A DNA stretch of 64,000 nt from Cryptomeria japonica (lineage: Eukaryota; Streptophyta; Pinopsida; Cupressales; Cupressaceae), in assembly GCF_030272615.1 (NCBI RefSeq), contig NW_026729289.1, forward strand, positions 49,088-113,087. The letters run 5' to 3'. Positions within the stretch are counted from its first letter, which is position 1; every line of letters starts with the position of its first letter. Of this stretch, positions 45,455 through 56,554 are shown piece after piece. The notes under the pieces were generated by a model. That model was not told the DNA's origin. It did no database searches and worked only from the letters and a program-made list of their open reading frames with translations. The translations under genes were made by a program, and so were the position numbers.

Positions 45455-45660
45455 CTTAGTAGCACGTACACGGTACTTATTACTCATAAGAACATATGGG
45501 GTACTATTCCCATTATTCAATACCTTGGGATAAAAATTTTAGGCTTATTATCGCGTACGCGCTACTTATCAACCTAAATTACCGTTGGGCTTGCCAACAT
45601 TTTATGGCCTAGCAGCGCGTATGCGGTTATCAATGTAGCGCGCACGTGGTTTATAGACAT
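45455..45660. repeat. GCGCGTACGCGC motif cluster, upstream of the transposase
   Basis: Copies include AGCACGTACACGGTACT, ATCGCGTACGCGCTACT, AGCAGCGCGTATGCGGT and GTAGCGCGCACGTGGT, 300-500 bases before the transposase ATG. Position suggests a promoter or protein-binding role (inference). Confidence 0.75.
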
Positions 45661-45763
45661 AGTTTTAGTTGCCCAAGAGCCTCAACGGCCTCAAAAGAAG
45701 TTTTTGAGGTCGTTGAAGGCCCCACTGGAACTCTGTCTGCACTTCTATCACTGTTGTATACAT

Positions 45764-45973
45764 AAAAGTAAGTGAATTTTTTGTTTTTTGCATGATTTCA
45801 AATGATTGAATTGTTGTTTTTATTAGTTTTTTGTTTTTGCATGGTTTCAAATGATTAAATTGTGATTGTTTAATAGTTTGATTCCAAAAAATAGTGATAA
45901 GATGCATACTTATGGTTATTTATTTATTTTTGAACTTTTCTTTACATATATATGTAATATGATTCTATTTAGG
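45764..45973 (+). other. Probable 5' UTR intron of the transposase gene
   Basis: AAAAGTAAGTGAATTT at about 45765 is a good donor and CTATTTAG at about 45966-45973 a good acceptor, 16 bases before the ATG at 45990. The donor segment is duplicated at 43595-43610, before the polypyrimidine tract. Confidence 0.45.
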
Positions 45974-45989
45974 TCAATCGATCTCAACC

Positions 45990-48961
45990 ATGGGAAAGAA
46001 CAAGCGAGGAACGATGGAACAACGAGAGGCTCAAAAGGAAAGACAAAGGCAGTGTATGAAGAAATTGCGTGACATAAGAACAATGGGAGAAGAAGGTATG
46101 TCAACCTCAACATCTCAATTTGATTTACCAAACGAATATAATGCACCTAATGCAATTGAAGAAGAAACATTTGATAATTTACCGTTTGAACCTAATGCAA
46201 TTGAAGAAGAAACATTTTATAATTTACCGTTTGAACCTAATAAAATTGAAGAAGATACCGCATTGAATAATCAATTAAATGATGAACATATTACACCTTC
46301 TCTACTTGATGAATTGAATGTACATAATGCACCGATGTTAACACCTCCTAGAATCATTCGTAGGAAATCAAAATATCTAATTGACATTGATGAGAATATA
46401 TTGAAGTCAATGGCCAATAAAATGAATGAATGAACTTGTAGGAGAATAGTTAAAAGAATATAGCAAAACTCTTTTAAAAACTTAAATCAAACCGCAAGAT
46501 GTCAATTAATTGTTCAAATGATTAAAAATTTGAATTTTAGAGAGACAATGAAAATTCTAGGCCTAAGATCATCTGAAAGTAACAGTGAAAGAACTATTGT
46601 CATAAATCTATTTGATGCATATCAATCTATTGGTTCAAAATCATGTAGTAAAGATTCTAATGCTACTCGACGTGTCATTACATCAACCATAATGAGCAAG
46701 AAAATAAAAAAAAATCGTTTGATAAGCAAAACAAGTAAGTCATTGAACGTTAGTAGAACAACATTAAGTAAAGCATTAAAGAGGCGAGAACAAATAGAGG
46801 AACCTAACAATAATTCTCTTTGGGTATTCTCGGGTAGACTACCACACAAAGACAAGGTTGTTGTAGATGCACTAAAAACATTAATTGAAATTTTTTGGCA
46901 TGACAACACAAAAGTATCGCCCAACCAAAGAGATGTTGTTAGAATGTGAATTGGGTCTAAAAATCGTGAGCCACATGCGAAAAACTATTTGGATATGACT
47001 CAAACTAAATTTTATGAAAGATTCCTTCAAAAGTTTCCTCAAATAAAAATTTCTCAAAGATTTTTTGAAATGGCAAAACCTTTTTATATTAAGATTAATC
47101 ATGTACGCACCACATGTTATTGTAGGATGCATATTGAATTTTCCATGCATTATGAAATTTTTCATCATATTTGTTCTACTTTGCACACTAATGATGTTTT
47201 GCAGGAATGTAATATACAAGCACCTCCTAAGTTGGCAAGAGAATTTATTTCAAGTGTGTTATGTAATAGACATGATGGTTGCATTTATTATAAGATGCCT
47301 TGTTTGGAAGGTTCTTGTGCTATATGTGGTGGTTTGCAATGTTTACCAAGATGCATACATTTGGAGAGCACACATGAAATTGGTACGAAACTAGTTTCTT
47401 TTGGAAAATACAAGATAGTCACATATGGAGTTAAAGATGGAAAAGATTTGAAGAGATGCGAGCTAGTGAAAAATGATATATGTGTAGCTCAATTGATGAA
47501 AATGTTTCAAGAGAAACTAGTTTATGAGTACATAATGCATACACATAGAGCTCGATGGTTAGATGAGCAATTCAAGTTGTGTAAGGACACATTTCCTCTT
47601 GGCACCATTGTCTCTATCATTGATTTCACTGAAAATTATACACTACAACCTCAAAATGAAGTGCAATCCATGTATTATCACTCTACACAAGTTTCTATTT
47701 TTGTACACATAGCATTCATGCATGTAGATGATAGCATAGAGGAGGATAGAAAGGTTGTAAGAGAGTATCACTTCTACATAAGTGATGATCGTACTCATTC
47801 ATCAGAGTTTGTACAAGGATGCTTTAAAGTTTTCTATGATAGTTTAAGGGAAAGGAACAAATGATACAACTGACACTTAATATGGTCAGATAATTGCACT
47901 GCACAATTTAAGAATGCAAGGATGTTTTATTGGCTGACAAGGATGCATGTGACAAGTGGTGTACAACATTTTTGGAATTTCACTGAGGCTGGACATGGTA
48001 AGGGAGAGCACGATGGTGCACGAGCATGCGTGAAAAGAGCCCTAGCCAGGGAAGAATTGAAGTACGAAGGTGGTGCTGAGTTGGTAGATGCAGAAACAAT
48101 TGTGCGATGGTGTAAGTCTACAATGGGTCTAGGTAATCTAGGTACGTCATTGGTTCGTAGATATTTTTGGTTGATTACTGAATCTAACATTGAAAACTAT
48201 CTAGATTGTTGTACAGTTGCGAGATCGAGTGACATGCACTCATTTATGAGTTCAAATTCAAGTTCACTAGTAATTTATACGAGACAGATGGTATGTTTTT
48301 GCTCTTCATGCATGTATTGTTTGTGGGAAGAATGTGAATCAGAAGAGTGGGTTGACAAATGTTCTTGTAGACCATTGGTTCCCATTGATTCATATCAAAT
48401 TCTCAAAGCACTACAATTGAGCCAGATTGAGACATTAGTGGATTTTGACCATGTATCCGACCTAGTGGATTCAGGTGATTTTTTGAGTTAATTTTTTTGC
48501 TAGTATTCTTTTTGGTTCATTTTGTTGTACATCATACTTTATTTTTGGTATTAATTAACACTTTATAAAATGTAGGTCATGTGTATGTAGTTGTTGCAGA
48601 AGAGAACAATGAAGAAGGAACAGATTACTATTTGTGCTGTTGTGTTGAGCCTAAAAGAAAATTGACAACCACAATCATTGATGGAGAGGGTATTGAGTAC
48701 CCAATAGGGTCTGTTGTCGTGACAGGAACATAGCTTCGGAGATACCCTATCAAGAATTCTGATGTTTGGTTGTTCGAGGACTTTGAAACACACAGACATA
48801 TTCTTCATTTCTCTAACCTTGTTGTTGCAACAAATATTCATTTGATGAAGTATCATGGTAGACCTCATAACAAGATTTTATGGAAAGTTCATGAATCTGA
48901 CCATGAGGCAATACTTGACACAATACGGGTTAGAGCCAATCCTAAAGGCTCACTTGATTGA
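45990..48961 (+). pseudogene. DDE-type transposase-like gene (about 957 codons) with in-frame stops
   Basis: One frame from MGKNKRGTMEQREAQKERQR to 48474, then intron 48475-48575 and a second exon ending at 48961, with no indel. Stops: 46431, 46461, 46947, 47862, 47871, 48731 (all TGA or TAG). N-terminus: basic; a duplicated PNAIEEETF.NLPFEP segment; then a helix-turn-helix-like SKSLNVSRTTLSKALKRRE. Middle: CYCRMHIEF and CLEGSCAICGGLQCLPRC, probable zinc-binding. Catalytic-like core: SIIDFTENYTLQ (Asp codon 47622), WSDNCTAQFKNARMF (47889) and FTEAGHGKGEHDGA (Glu 47985), spaced 89 and 32 residues, as in RNase H-fold DDE enzymes. The C-terminal exon is a small beta-rich-looking domain (GHVYVVVAEEN, YPIGSVVVTG). 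From memory, the SD..TAQ and EAGHGKG..DG motifs recall uncharacterised invertebrate transposon proteins. Residue roles are inferred. Confidence 0.8.
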
Positions 48962-49019
48962 TTCTACAGTTCAGAGTAGAATGATTTTGAGAATTTTGTA
49001 TAAATCTATATTCATTTTT

Positions 49020-49340
49020 TGTATATATAAATGCCCATGAGTTGATTTTTACATGTTTAGGGGCATAATTTTGTATATTTAAGTGGAAATGAGCTGATTT
49101 GTACATATGTACATGCCAAATTTTGTATATTAAAATGGCGATGAGCTGAATCACACATATTGTAATGCCAAATTTTGTATAAAATCCCATGAGATGATTT
49201 GTAGATTAAAATGGTGATGAGATGAATCACATATATTGTAATGCCAAATTTTGTATAAAAGCCCATGAGATTATTTGTAAGACAATTTTTTGTATAATCA
49301 AATAGCCAAGAGCTGATTTGACCATATTTAGAGGCAAATT
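49020..49340. repeat. Short imperfect repeats after the transposase
   Basis: About five copies of a unit containing GCCAAATTTTGTATA and CCATGAG(A/C)TGATTTGTA, period roughly 55-75 bases. Confidence 0.7.
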
Positions 49341-49354
49341 TTTGAATAATATGT

Positions 49355-51180
49355 CACACGATGTCTGTTTGTGCACACGAGGAACAGAATCAATTTTAGC
49401 CAATCATGCAACTTTTCCTTGCAAGCAACTGATGGTTTTTTAAGTAGGTGAAAAAATGCTACTAATTGAAAATGGCTCCGAGTCATCAAAAACCGAGATA
49501 GGCCATTGTAAAGGAGCCTCACGCGACCCTACGGGATCAAACAGATCGACCGTATGTGTCATGGATTGGAAGAAACAATCTGTCAAATTTTGACAATTTT
49601 TTGGACTCAGGGCACTTGAGAGATTGCATCGGTAGGGTATGACTCTCGACATTCTAGTGCTTTGGGATGGATGACAGGGGCATGCCTAGCATAAACATAC
49701 CCACCTAGACGCGCTCGCAATTTCTGTTTGTGTACACAAGGAATAGAATCAATTCTAGCCAATCTTGCAACTTTTCCTTGCAAGCAACTGACAGTTTTTT
49801 GAGCAGGCAAAAAAATGCTACTAATTGAAAATGGCTCTGAGTCATTGAAAACCAAGATAGGCCATTGTAGAGGAGCCTCACGTGACCCCACGGGATCAAA
49901 CAGATCTACTGTATGTGTTGTGGATTGGAAGAAACAGTCTGTCAAATTTTGACAATTTTTTGGACTCAGGGCACTTGAGAGATCGCACCAGTAGGGTATA
50001 CTCTCGATGTTCTGGTGCTTTGGGATGCATGACAGGGGCATGCCTAGCATAAAAATGCCCACCCAGATGTGCTCACGACATCTGTTTGTGCATATGAGGA
50101 ACAAAATCAATTCTAGCCAATCTTGCAACTTTTCCTTGCAAGCAACTGACAGTTTTTTGAGCAGGCAAAAAAATGCTACTAATTGAAAATGGCTCTGAGT
50201 CGTCGAAAGCCAATATAGGCCATTGTAGAGGAGCCTCATGGGACCCCATAGGGTCAAACAGATCGACTGTATGTGTTATAGATTGGAAGAAATAGTCCAT
50301 CAAATTTTGACAATTTTTTGGACTCAGGGCACTTGAGAGATCGCACTGGTAGGGTATGACTCTCGACGTTCTGGTGCTTTGGGATGCACGACAGGGGCAT
50401 TCCTAGTGTAAACATTCCCACCTGGACATGCTCATGACGTCAGTTTGTGCACACGAGGAACATAATCAATTCTAGCCAATCTTGCAACTTTTCCTTGCAA
50501 GCAACTTACGGTTTTTTGAGCAGGCGAAAAAATGCTACTAATTGAAAATGGCTCCGAGTCATTGAAAACTGAGATAGGCCATTATAGAGGAGCCTCACGC
50601 GACCCCATAGGATCAAACAGATTGATTGTATGTGTCGTGGATTGGAAGAAACAGTCTGTCAAATTTTGATAATTTTTTAGACTCGGGGCACTTGAGAGAT
50701 CGCACCGGTGGGGTATGACTCTCGACGTTCTGGTGCTTTGGGATGCATGACAAGGGCATGCCTAGCGTAAATATGCCCACCCAGATGCGCTCACGATGTT
50801 GGTTTGTGCACACAAGGAACATAATCAATTCTAGCCAATCTTGCAACTTTTCCTTACAAGCAACTGACGGTTTTTTGAGCAGGCAAAAAAATGCTACTAA
50901 TTGAAAATGGCTCCGAGTTGTCGAAAACCAAGATAGGCCATTGTAGAGGAGCCTCATGCAACCCCATGGGATCAAATAGATTGACCGTATGTGTCATGGA
51001 TTGGAAGAAACGGTCCATCAAATTTTGACAATTTTTTGGACTCAAGGCACTTGAGAGATCACACCGGTAGGGTATGACTCTCGACGTTCTAGTGCTTTGG
51101 GATGCACGAAAGGGGTATTCCTAGCATAAACATTCCCACCCGGACGTGCTCGCGATGTCAGTTTGTGCACACGAGGAACA
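49355..51180. repeat. 359 bp tandem array, five copies
   Basis: A TTTGTGCACACG core recurs at 49368, 49727, 50085, 50444, 50803 and 51162, giving a 358-359 bp period. Each unit continues through GCAACTTTTCCTTGCAAGCA and CTACTAATTGAAAATGGCTC. Copies are about 90% alike by eye. Frames inside, on the minus strand, repeat the same spurious peptide. The core equals the inner part of the transposon's right end. Confidence 0.92.
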
Positions 51181-51247
51181 AAATTTGACCATTGCGAGCG
51201 TGAGGGTGCTCTCGCACCAAACACATTGTTGTTTAAATTCATATTAT

Positions 51248-51550
51248 TGATTTTTGTTGTTTATATTCATATTGTTAATTACATACGCAAATATTAATTT
51301 AAATTTATAAAAGAGCAGCCACCAAATACAACGAATACACAATAATGAACTGAATACAAGGAGTTTTGTAGGGTTAATTCAACATTTTAGAAATTTTATC
51401 AAATCATATTCCACAATTGCCATGCTTTATTTTGCCAAATTTTGTTGTTTATATTCATATTGTTGATTACATATGCAAATATTCATTTAAATTTATAAAA
51501 GGATAACCACAAAATACAAGGAATACAAAATAATAAACTCATTACACATT
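51248..51550. repeat. Direct duplication of about 110 bp
   Basis: Segments 51248-51358 and 51441-51550 share TTGTTGTTTATATTCATATTG and AATTTATAAAAG(A/G)(G/A).A(A/G)CCAC blocks. Confidence 0.75.
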
Positions 51551-51724
51551 TATTGGATCGAATATCGATATTTATATATATTAAAAAAGGCATGTCTGCC
51601 AAGTCAATACAAGTATTACAAAAATGTGGCATATGCCATGTCCAAATCGATATACAATAAAAATGTAGAATATATCTACATGTATTGGTCATTCTATGAC
51701 CAAAACTAACACTATATGATCCTA

Positions 51725-54345
51725 AACTTCTGGTGGATCATCAAAATCAAGCCTCTTCGGCACAGTATGCGGCTCTGTAGATGGCTGCAAAACCACAATT
51801 CAAAAGCCAAGTTAGAATTTTTTTGTAGAAAATAGTTCACAATTAACATTATAACTATGCATTTAACTTTAATTCCTTTGCAATTGAAATGTATATTACC
51901 TCATCGACTGATCCAGGAGCTAATGTCTTCACTCTCCTCTCCTTGTCACTCTTAGGTGTTTTCTTGAAGACATACTTAAATTGATCCACGTTATGGCCGT
52001 ACCACGAAGGAGTCTATTGTAGATTAAATGTACAATTAATAAAATGTACTAACATAAATATATCAAAAACACTTAAAAGCTATAATATAGAGAACAATGA
52101 CGTACCTGTGCCTGAGACACTTCACCAGTGGACTGAGGATGGCTCACCATCGATGTAGAAACTAACGCTATTAGCTATACAAAAAATGTACAAAGATTAA
52201 ATACAATTAATATAATGATAAGTATTGAAGGTTGAAAACAATTAATTTTACATATCAAACAAAAGTGTACGGGATCCTAATGTGCTTCTCCAGTGCAAGG
52301 AGGAGGGTTCACCATGGACGAAATAGGTATGGAAATTTCTTGTATGAAAAAATTATAAGAAATTATAATATATCACAAATTCACATGTATGCGTGCATAT
52401 AATCATGAAATCAAGAAAATTAAGTAGAGATACATACCTCTGCCCTCTCGATCCATGGGTGAATCGGGTGCATTCAACATATCCACAAAGCTCAATGGCC
52501 ACTATACATGTAAAATAGACAAAAAACACTAATCAATCTACAAACCCCAACTAATACTTGATTTCAACATTTTCAAACAATTGTACAACTAAAAATGTGT
52601 TCAATTACCTTCTTCACACGTTTTGGCATCTTCGAGGAATTCTTTTTCTTAGGACGAGCCCTAGACGCGGAGGGGGTGCCCTAAAAACACAAAATTAACA
52701 TGAGATATTAGTACAAATAATAAATTAAACATAATTTTAAAAATCTAAAATGAAATGACTTGCATATTCCATCAAAACAATATATAAAAGAGTTGTACAA
52801 AATATCATACCGTATAGCCTTGTAGGCCAAAATCGATCGCCAAGAGCGTGATGTCATCAATCTGGGACATTCCATCCCCTGTCAACACCTACAAACCAGA
52901 AATTGGACCAAGCATTAAAGATAGTTAGTATATCTTGTATTTTTTTTAATTCAAAGTGTACTATTCTATTTTAACATGTTACAAAATTTATACCTCAGGC
53001 ATCGAAGTTGCAGCTATGGTAACTGGGGGAGGTGTATGGGATACCGCTGCTGCATCCTGAAATGCATATTATTTGTCTCAATTTAAATCGATGTATAAAT
53101 GAAAATTCATTTATGTAATTACAAAATTAAAGTGAATGATAAATAAAACGTTATGAATTCAAATCAGCACACCTGTGTCTGTGGCTCATGGGCAAACACC
53201 ATGTCCATCAACTCATCTGTTAGCACGACATCCTCAAGTGTGTGAGCCTGACATCTACAATCACAAATCGTGCATAGATTATATAAGTATCCATCTGCAC
53301 TGGTTGCATCATCTATCCCCGAGCATATCCCCGAGAAATTGACACACATATGCTTGATGGGCTCTTTGTTGCCCTCTAACGGCTCATCATCCAATACAAT
53401 AGGGTGTGCTAATGATGTCCCATGCTGGATGATGGCACTAGCCAATGCTGTGGCCGCATGAAGAGTCTGTAGCTCCATCGACTCTTTCAGCTCTAATGAG
53501 ACAACCTGATGCACCTTGGGTTTGGGTGCTAGGAGGCGGCGACTCTCCACGGCTAATCGCCTACAGGGTCTAGGTCTATCTTGGGCAAAGCCACCACCTC
53601 TACCATGAAACTCTCTCATGTCAAAATAATTTGGGTGGACATTGAGCACAAACTCACAATATATTTTTCTCAAAAAATATAATGGCACCTCATAATTATT
53701 ACAAGGTGGATAATCAAAGACCATCCACCACCTCTACCAAAAAAGATTCTTCATCTGCACATTAGTACACCAATGTATGGGAAACCTCTTTGCATTAGGA
53801 GGTAATGACTGACCAGTTTTGGGGTCAACAAAAAGGGAACATATTTGTTGTTTAGAAATATTTTTGTTTTTAACTCCATCGTATGATAGCCCATTGGCAT
53901 AGAATTGATGACACCTATCCCTAAAGCTTCCCCATTTGGTAATTTCTATGGAAACAACTATGGCACCACTAGCTAATGTTTCTAGGCTAGTGGCAAGGGA
54001 TTGATGATGGTCAAGTTCAGAAGTTTTCAATTTTACAATCAGTCTATTGATTTTGGATGTATTTTGCCCTAATTGATTAATTAATTCTTCCTGTGTTTCA
54101 GCTGTGCGGTCAAAAGGAGGAATTGGGGGTTGTTCTTGTGTGTTATCAGGAGGTGCATTTGGTTGTTCTTGTGGGTTTTTAGGAGGTGCATTTGGTTGTT
54201 CCTGTTCTGGATTAGAAGAATCTGGTTTTTGAAACAAAAAATGAAAAAACCTAATCAAAATTAATGAAATTAAATTCAAAATGTAAAACAAATTGCATAA
54301 ACCAGAAAGAAAGACAAAAATAACCAAAAACTAACCTTGATCCAT
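51725..54345 (-). pseudogene. Second transposon gene, many small exons, unknown protein
   Basis: A start exon of 10 bases (54345-54336, ATGGATCAAG) joins exon 2 (54221-53173). Later exons with good splice signals: 53056-52994, 52888-52811, 52680-52609, 52501-52438, then further pieces near 52330, 52170, 52010 and a last one ending GAAGTTTAG at about 51725. The product starts with Pro/Gln repeats (PNAPPKNPQEQ), then a possible coiled coil (NKINRL-like: TSKINRLIVKLKTSELD), WGSFRDRCHQFYANGLSYDG, a Cys-rich ending (LCTICDCRCQ) and a basic stretch (RARPKKKNSSKMPKRVKK) that could be a nuclear signal. One TAG at 53734-53736 breaks exon 2. No family recognised; an accessory DNA-binding protein is plausible from position only. 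It is convergent with the transposase. Confidence 0.6.
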
Positions 54346-54467
54346 AGCCTGGAGGACAAATTCGCACCCCGTTCGTGGTTTAGGTTAGAAAATTGGAAAA
54401 AAACAAAGTAAAAAATGCGCTTTTCGGGTAAATGAGGACCCAGTTTTTTTAAAAACTTTTTTCATCA

Positions 54468-54682
54468 GGCACCATGTACGCGGTTTTACTAGGATTATTA
54501 GTGTGTATGCGCTCATTTTTCTATAAGCAGCACATACGCGCTAATTTTCCTAGGCGTAGCGCGTACGCACTCAGTTTCCGAAACTTAGCACGTGCGCGCT
54601 ACCTTTTCTAGGCTTGGGAAGAACAAACCTAAGCACGTATGTAGGAATTTGAAATTTCAGACCGCGTATGCGCTACCTGTTT
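54468..54682. repeat. GCGCGTACGCGC motif cluster, right end
   Basis: Six or seven copies spaced about 30-40 bases, for example CACCATGTACGCGGTTT, AGCACATACGCGCTAA, GTAGCGCGTACGCACTC, AGCACGTGCGCGCTACC and ACCGCGTATGCGCTACC, immediately inside the right TIR and upstream of the second gene. Confidence 0.8.
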
Positions 54683-54700
54683 TTCCAAATTTTTTTAGGT

Positions 54701-54739
54701 AGTGTCCACTTTTCTGACCACCATCTTTGTGCACACGCC
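54701..54739 (-). repeat. Right terminal inverted repeat
   Basis: On the minus strand: GGCGTGTGCACAAAGATGG, then TGGTCAGAAA and AGTGGACACT. It is shorter between blocks than the left repeat. Confidence 0.88.
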
Positions 54740-55051
54740 GTGTTCTACTTGCAAAAACCTCATTTCCCACTGCAATGTATTTGATGTTGACAGAAGGATA
54801 GAATGGTTTAATGTTGTCACTCACCCATCCGTTCGCTGCATCCTGGTCATCTGCAATCGTCTGAAGCTCAGCGTTGCCAACTCCCACAAGAACTTCGATT
54901 CCAGAATTCTTCAGGGCCTTTAGAACGGTCTGCTCTGCCATGTATATTCTCACCTTTCCTATGTTGTTTGACTGCATCAGATTCACCACCTCATCGTGAG
55001 AAGGCAAACTGTCTGAAAGCATTCCGTAGCATACTCTTATCTTTTCACCAT

Positions 55052-56554
55052 CTGCTGGACATAAAAATGAAAAGACTACAAATTACTTTCACTAGAATCT
55101 AAATTTTTTAAATTTAATATATGGGGTTTTATTAACAGTTCATTTTTATAAACTATTGATATTAAAATATAAGAAAATGTCTTTAAGTTTTCAAGGAATG
55201 TCTCTTTTGTGTTTGTTTAAGTTGGCATTATAACTGTTTGTTTTTCCTCTGTGCTCTCCATTATTCCTTCTAAATAATTTTGTTTGCTATTGTCTCTGAC
55301 TGTTTCTGTAACAGAAATAGGATCCCAATTTACCTTTATGATCCTAACTTTCATTTTTATTTAATAAAAAATATAACATAGCTCTAAACTATAAGACTAA
55401 ATTGGCAACCAGTAGTAGCCACCAGATAATATTACAAAACACGCATAGCACTACCAAAAACATTAGAGCAATTGTGAAAATTATCCAATGGACCACTCTC
55501 ATTGTAGATGGATCTGTCGATTGGTGATTACAAGCCCTAGTATAAACTCCATTAATCAAAACTGCAACCATTGAGTGAATCATCGGTCCCACTGCCTCAC
55601 CTAACCCTTGAAATTTAAAGCCTTGTATCCCCTCACCCTTCACACTACCCTAACCAGTCTATTATCTTCCAATAGAGGCATTGTATATCCACTAGTAAGT
55701 TCCATAATCCCCGTACCAATGTTTTTCTTATAACTATACAAATCTGCTGCCAAATTTTCTCCAATGTCTGCATCTTCAGCATCAATTACTACATCGTAGC
55801 ATCTATAGCTTATATGTCAACCTCAAACCCAACTACAGGCTTATTACACTTTCTTCCCGGTGTCACAGGACTTGTCTGGAAACTCACATTATCCTTGTCG
55901 TCAACATACATCTCAACAGGACAGCGCAGTAAGAAACAAAGGAAACTTTCATGCACAGCTTCATCACCCATTGCTAGTGATTTCGTAACAAGAATAGAAC
56001 CCTAATTTCCCTTTTTTATCTAATCAAAAACATATAATAAGATTAAACCAAGCTCTCAATTATTCCTTAAAAAGAACTAGTTTGGGAGATTTTGCAGTTA
56101 AATTTAGATTATGAGAACAATTTTAAGGATACTTTCTTATTCAACGGCCATCTTCTTACAAAAATCAGCAAAATCATTTGGCAATATTGTTGTTGAAAAA
56201 ACTAAAAGAACTACCAACTTTGGAACTTCAAGTCTTAGGCTAACCCAAAATTCATTAAACTACCTGCATTAAAATACTCTGAAAATTTTCATATTTTAGA
56301 AAACCACGATGTATAAGACCACAACCTAACAGATTTTCTGAATTTAAATTGAAAATATTCATCCAATGAAAAATTGATTGAAATATTATACTTCTTTCCT
56401 TATAATAAATTGACAACATTTGCATAGAACTTTATATACCCTAAAAATATAACTTGGCTGCAACAATAATGAAAATTTAAGCAACTGAAGAAGATAAGCA
56501 ATTCCAATTTCTTTCCTCTATGCAATTGAGCGTCTCAATAAGAGTGAACCTCAC
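55052..56554 (-). other. Intron of GH17 copy C with coding-like block
   Basis: About 1.5 kb intron equivalent to that of copy B without the solo LTR. The frame 55643-55389 encodes GIQGFKFQGLGEAVGPMIHS, then a hydrophobic tail WIIFTIALMFLVVLCVFCNI and IIWWLLLVANLVL. The first part is shared with copy B. The protein is not recognised. A splice-competent nested gene was not demonstrated. Confidence 0.5.

Larger units (their letters stand above)
42336..54739 (+). mobile_element. Large DNA transposon, unrecognised family (12.4 kb)
   Basis: Alignment with the intact GH17 gene gives the exact insertion: GTGTT at 42331-42335 and 54740-54744 is the target duplication. Left end GGGTAAGTGCACAAAGATGG; right end (reverse complement) GGCGTGTGCACAAAGATGG; both continue TGGT and, after a variable gap, AGTGGACACT. 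The gene content is a transposase-like frame (45990-48961, plus) and a multi-exon gene (54345-51725, minus), convergent. Other parts are motif clusters near both ends, a polypyrimidine tract and a 359 bp tandem array. The TIR sequence, the 5 bp TSD and the transposase motifs do not fit hAT (8 bp TSD), MULE (9), CACTA, PIF/Harbinger (TWA) or mariner (TA). Confidence 0.88.

Noticed and set aside
43605-45459. Very long open frames (up to 612 codons plus, 422 codons minus) of Ser/Leu/Pro or Arg/Glu/Gly
   Set aside because: They are produced by the C/T repeat, which has almost no stop codons in several phases. Composition is pure simple sequence.
49607-51242. Repeated minus-strand frames (MTLWGPMRLLYNGL type)
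   Set aside because: They follow the 359 bp repeat, break at different points in each copy and have no relatives I recognise.
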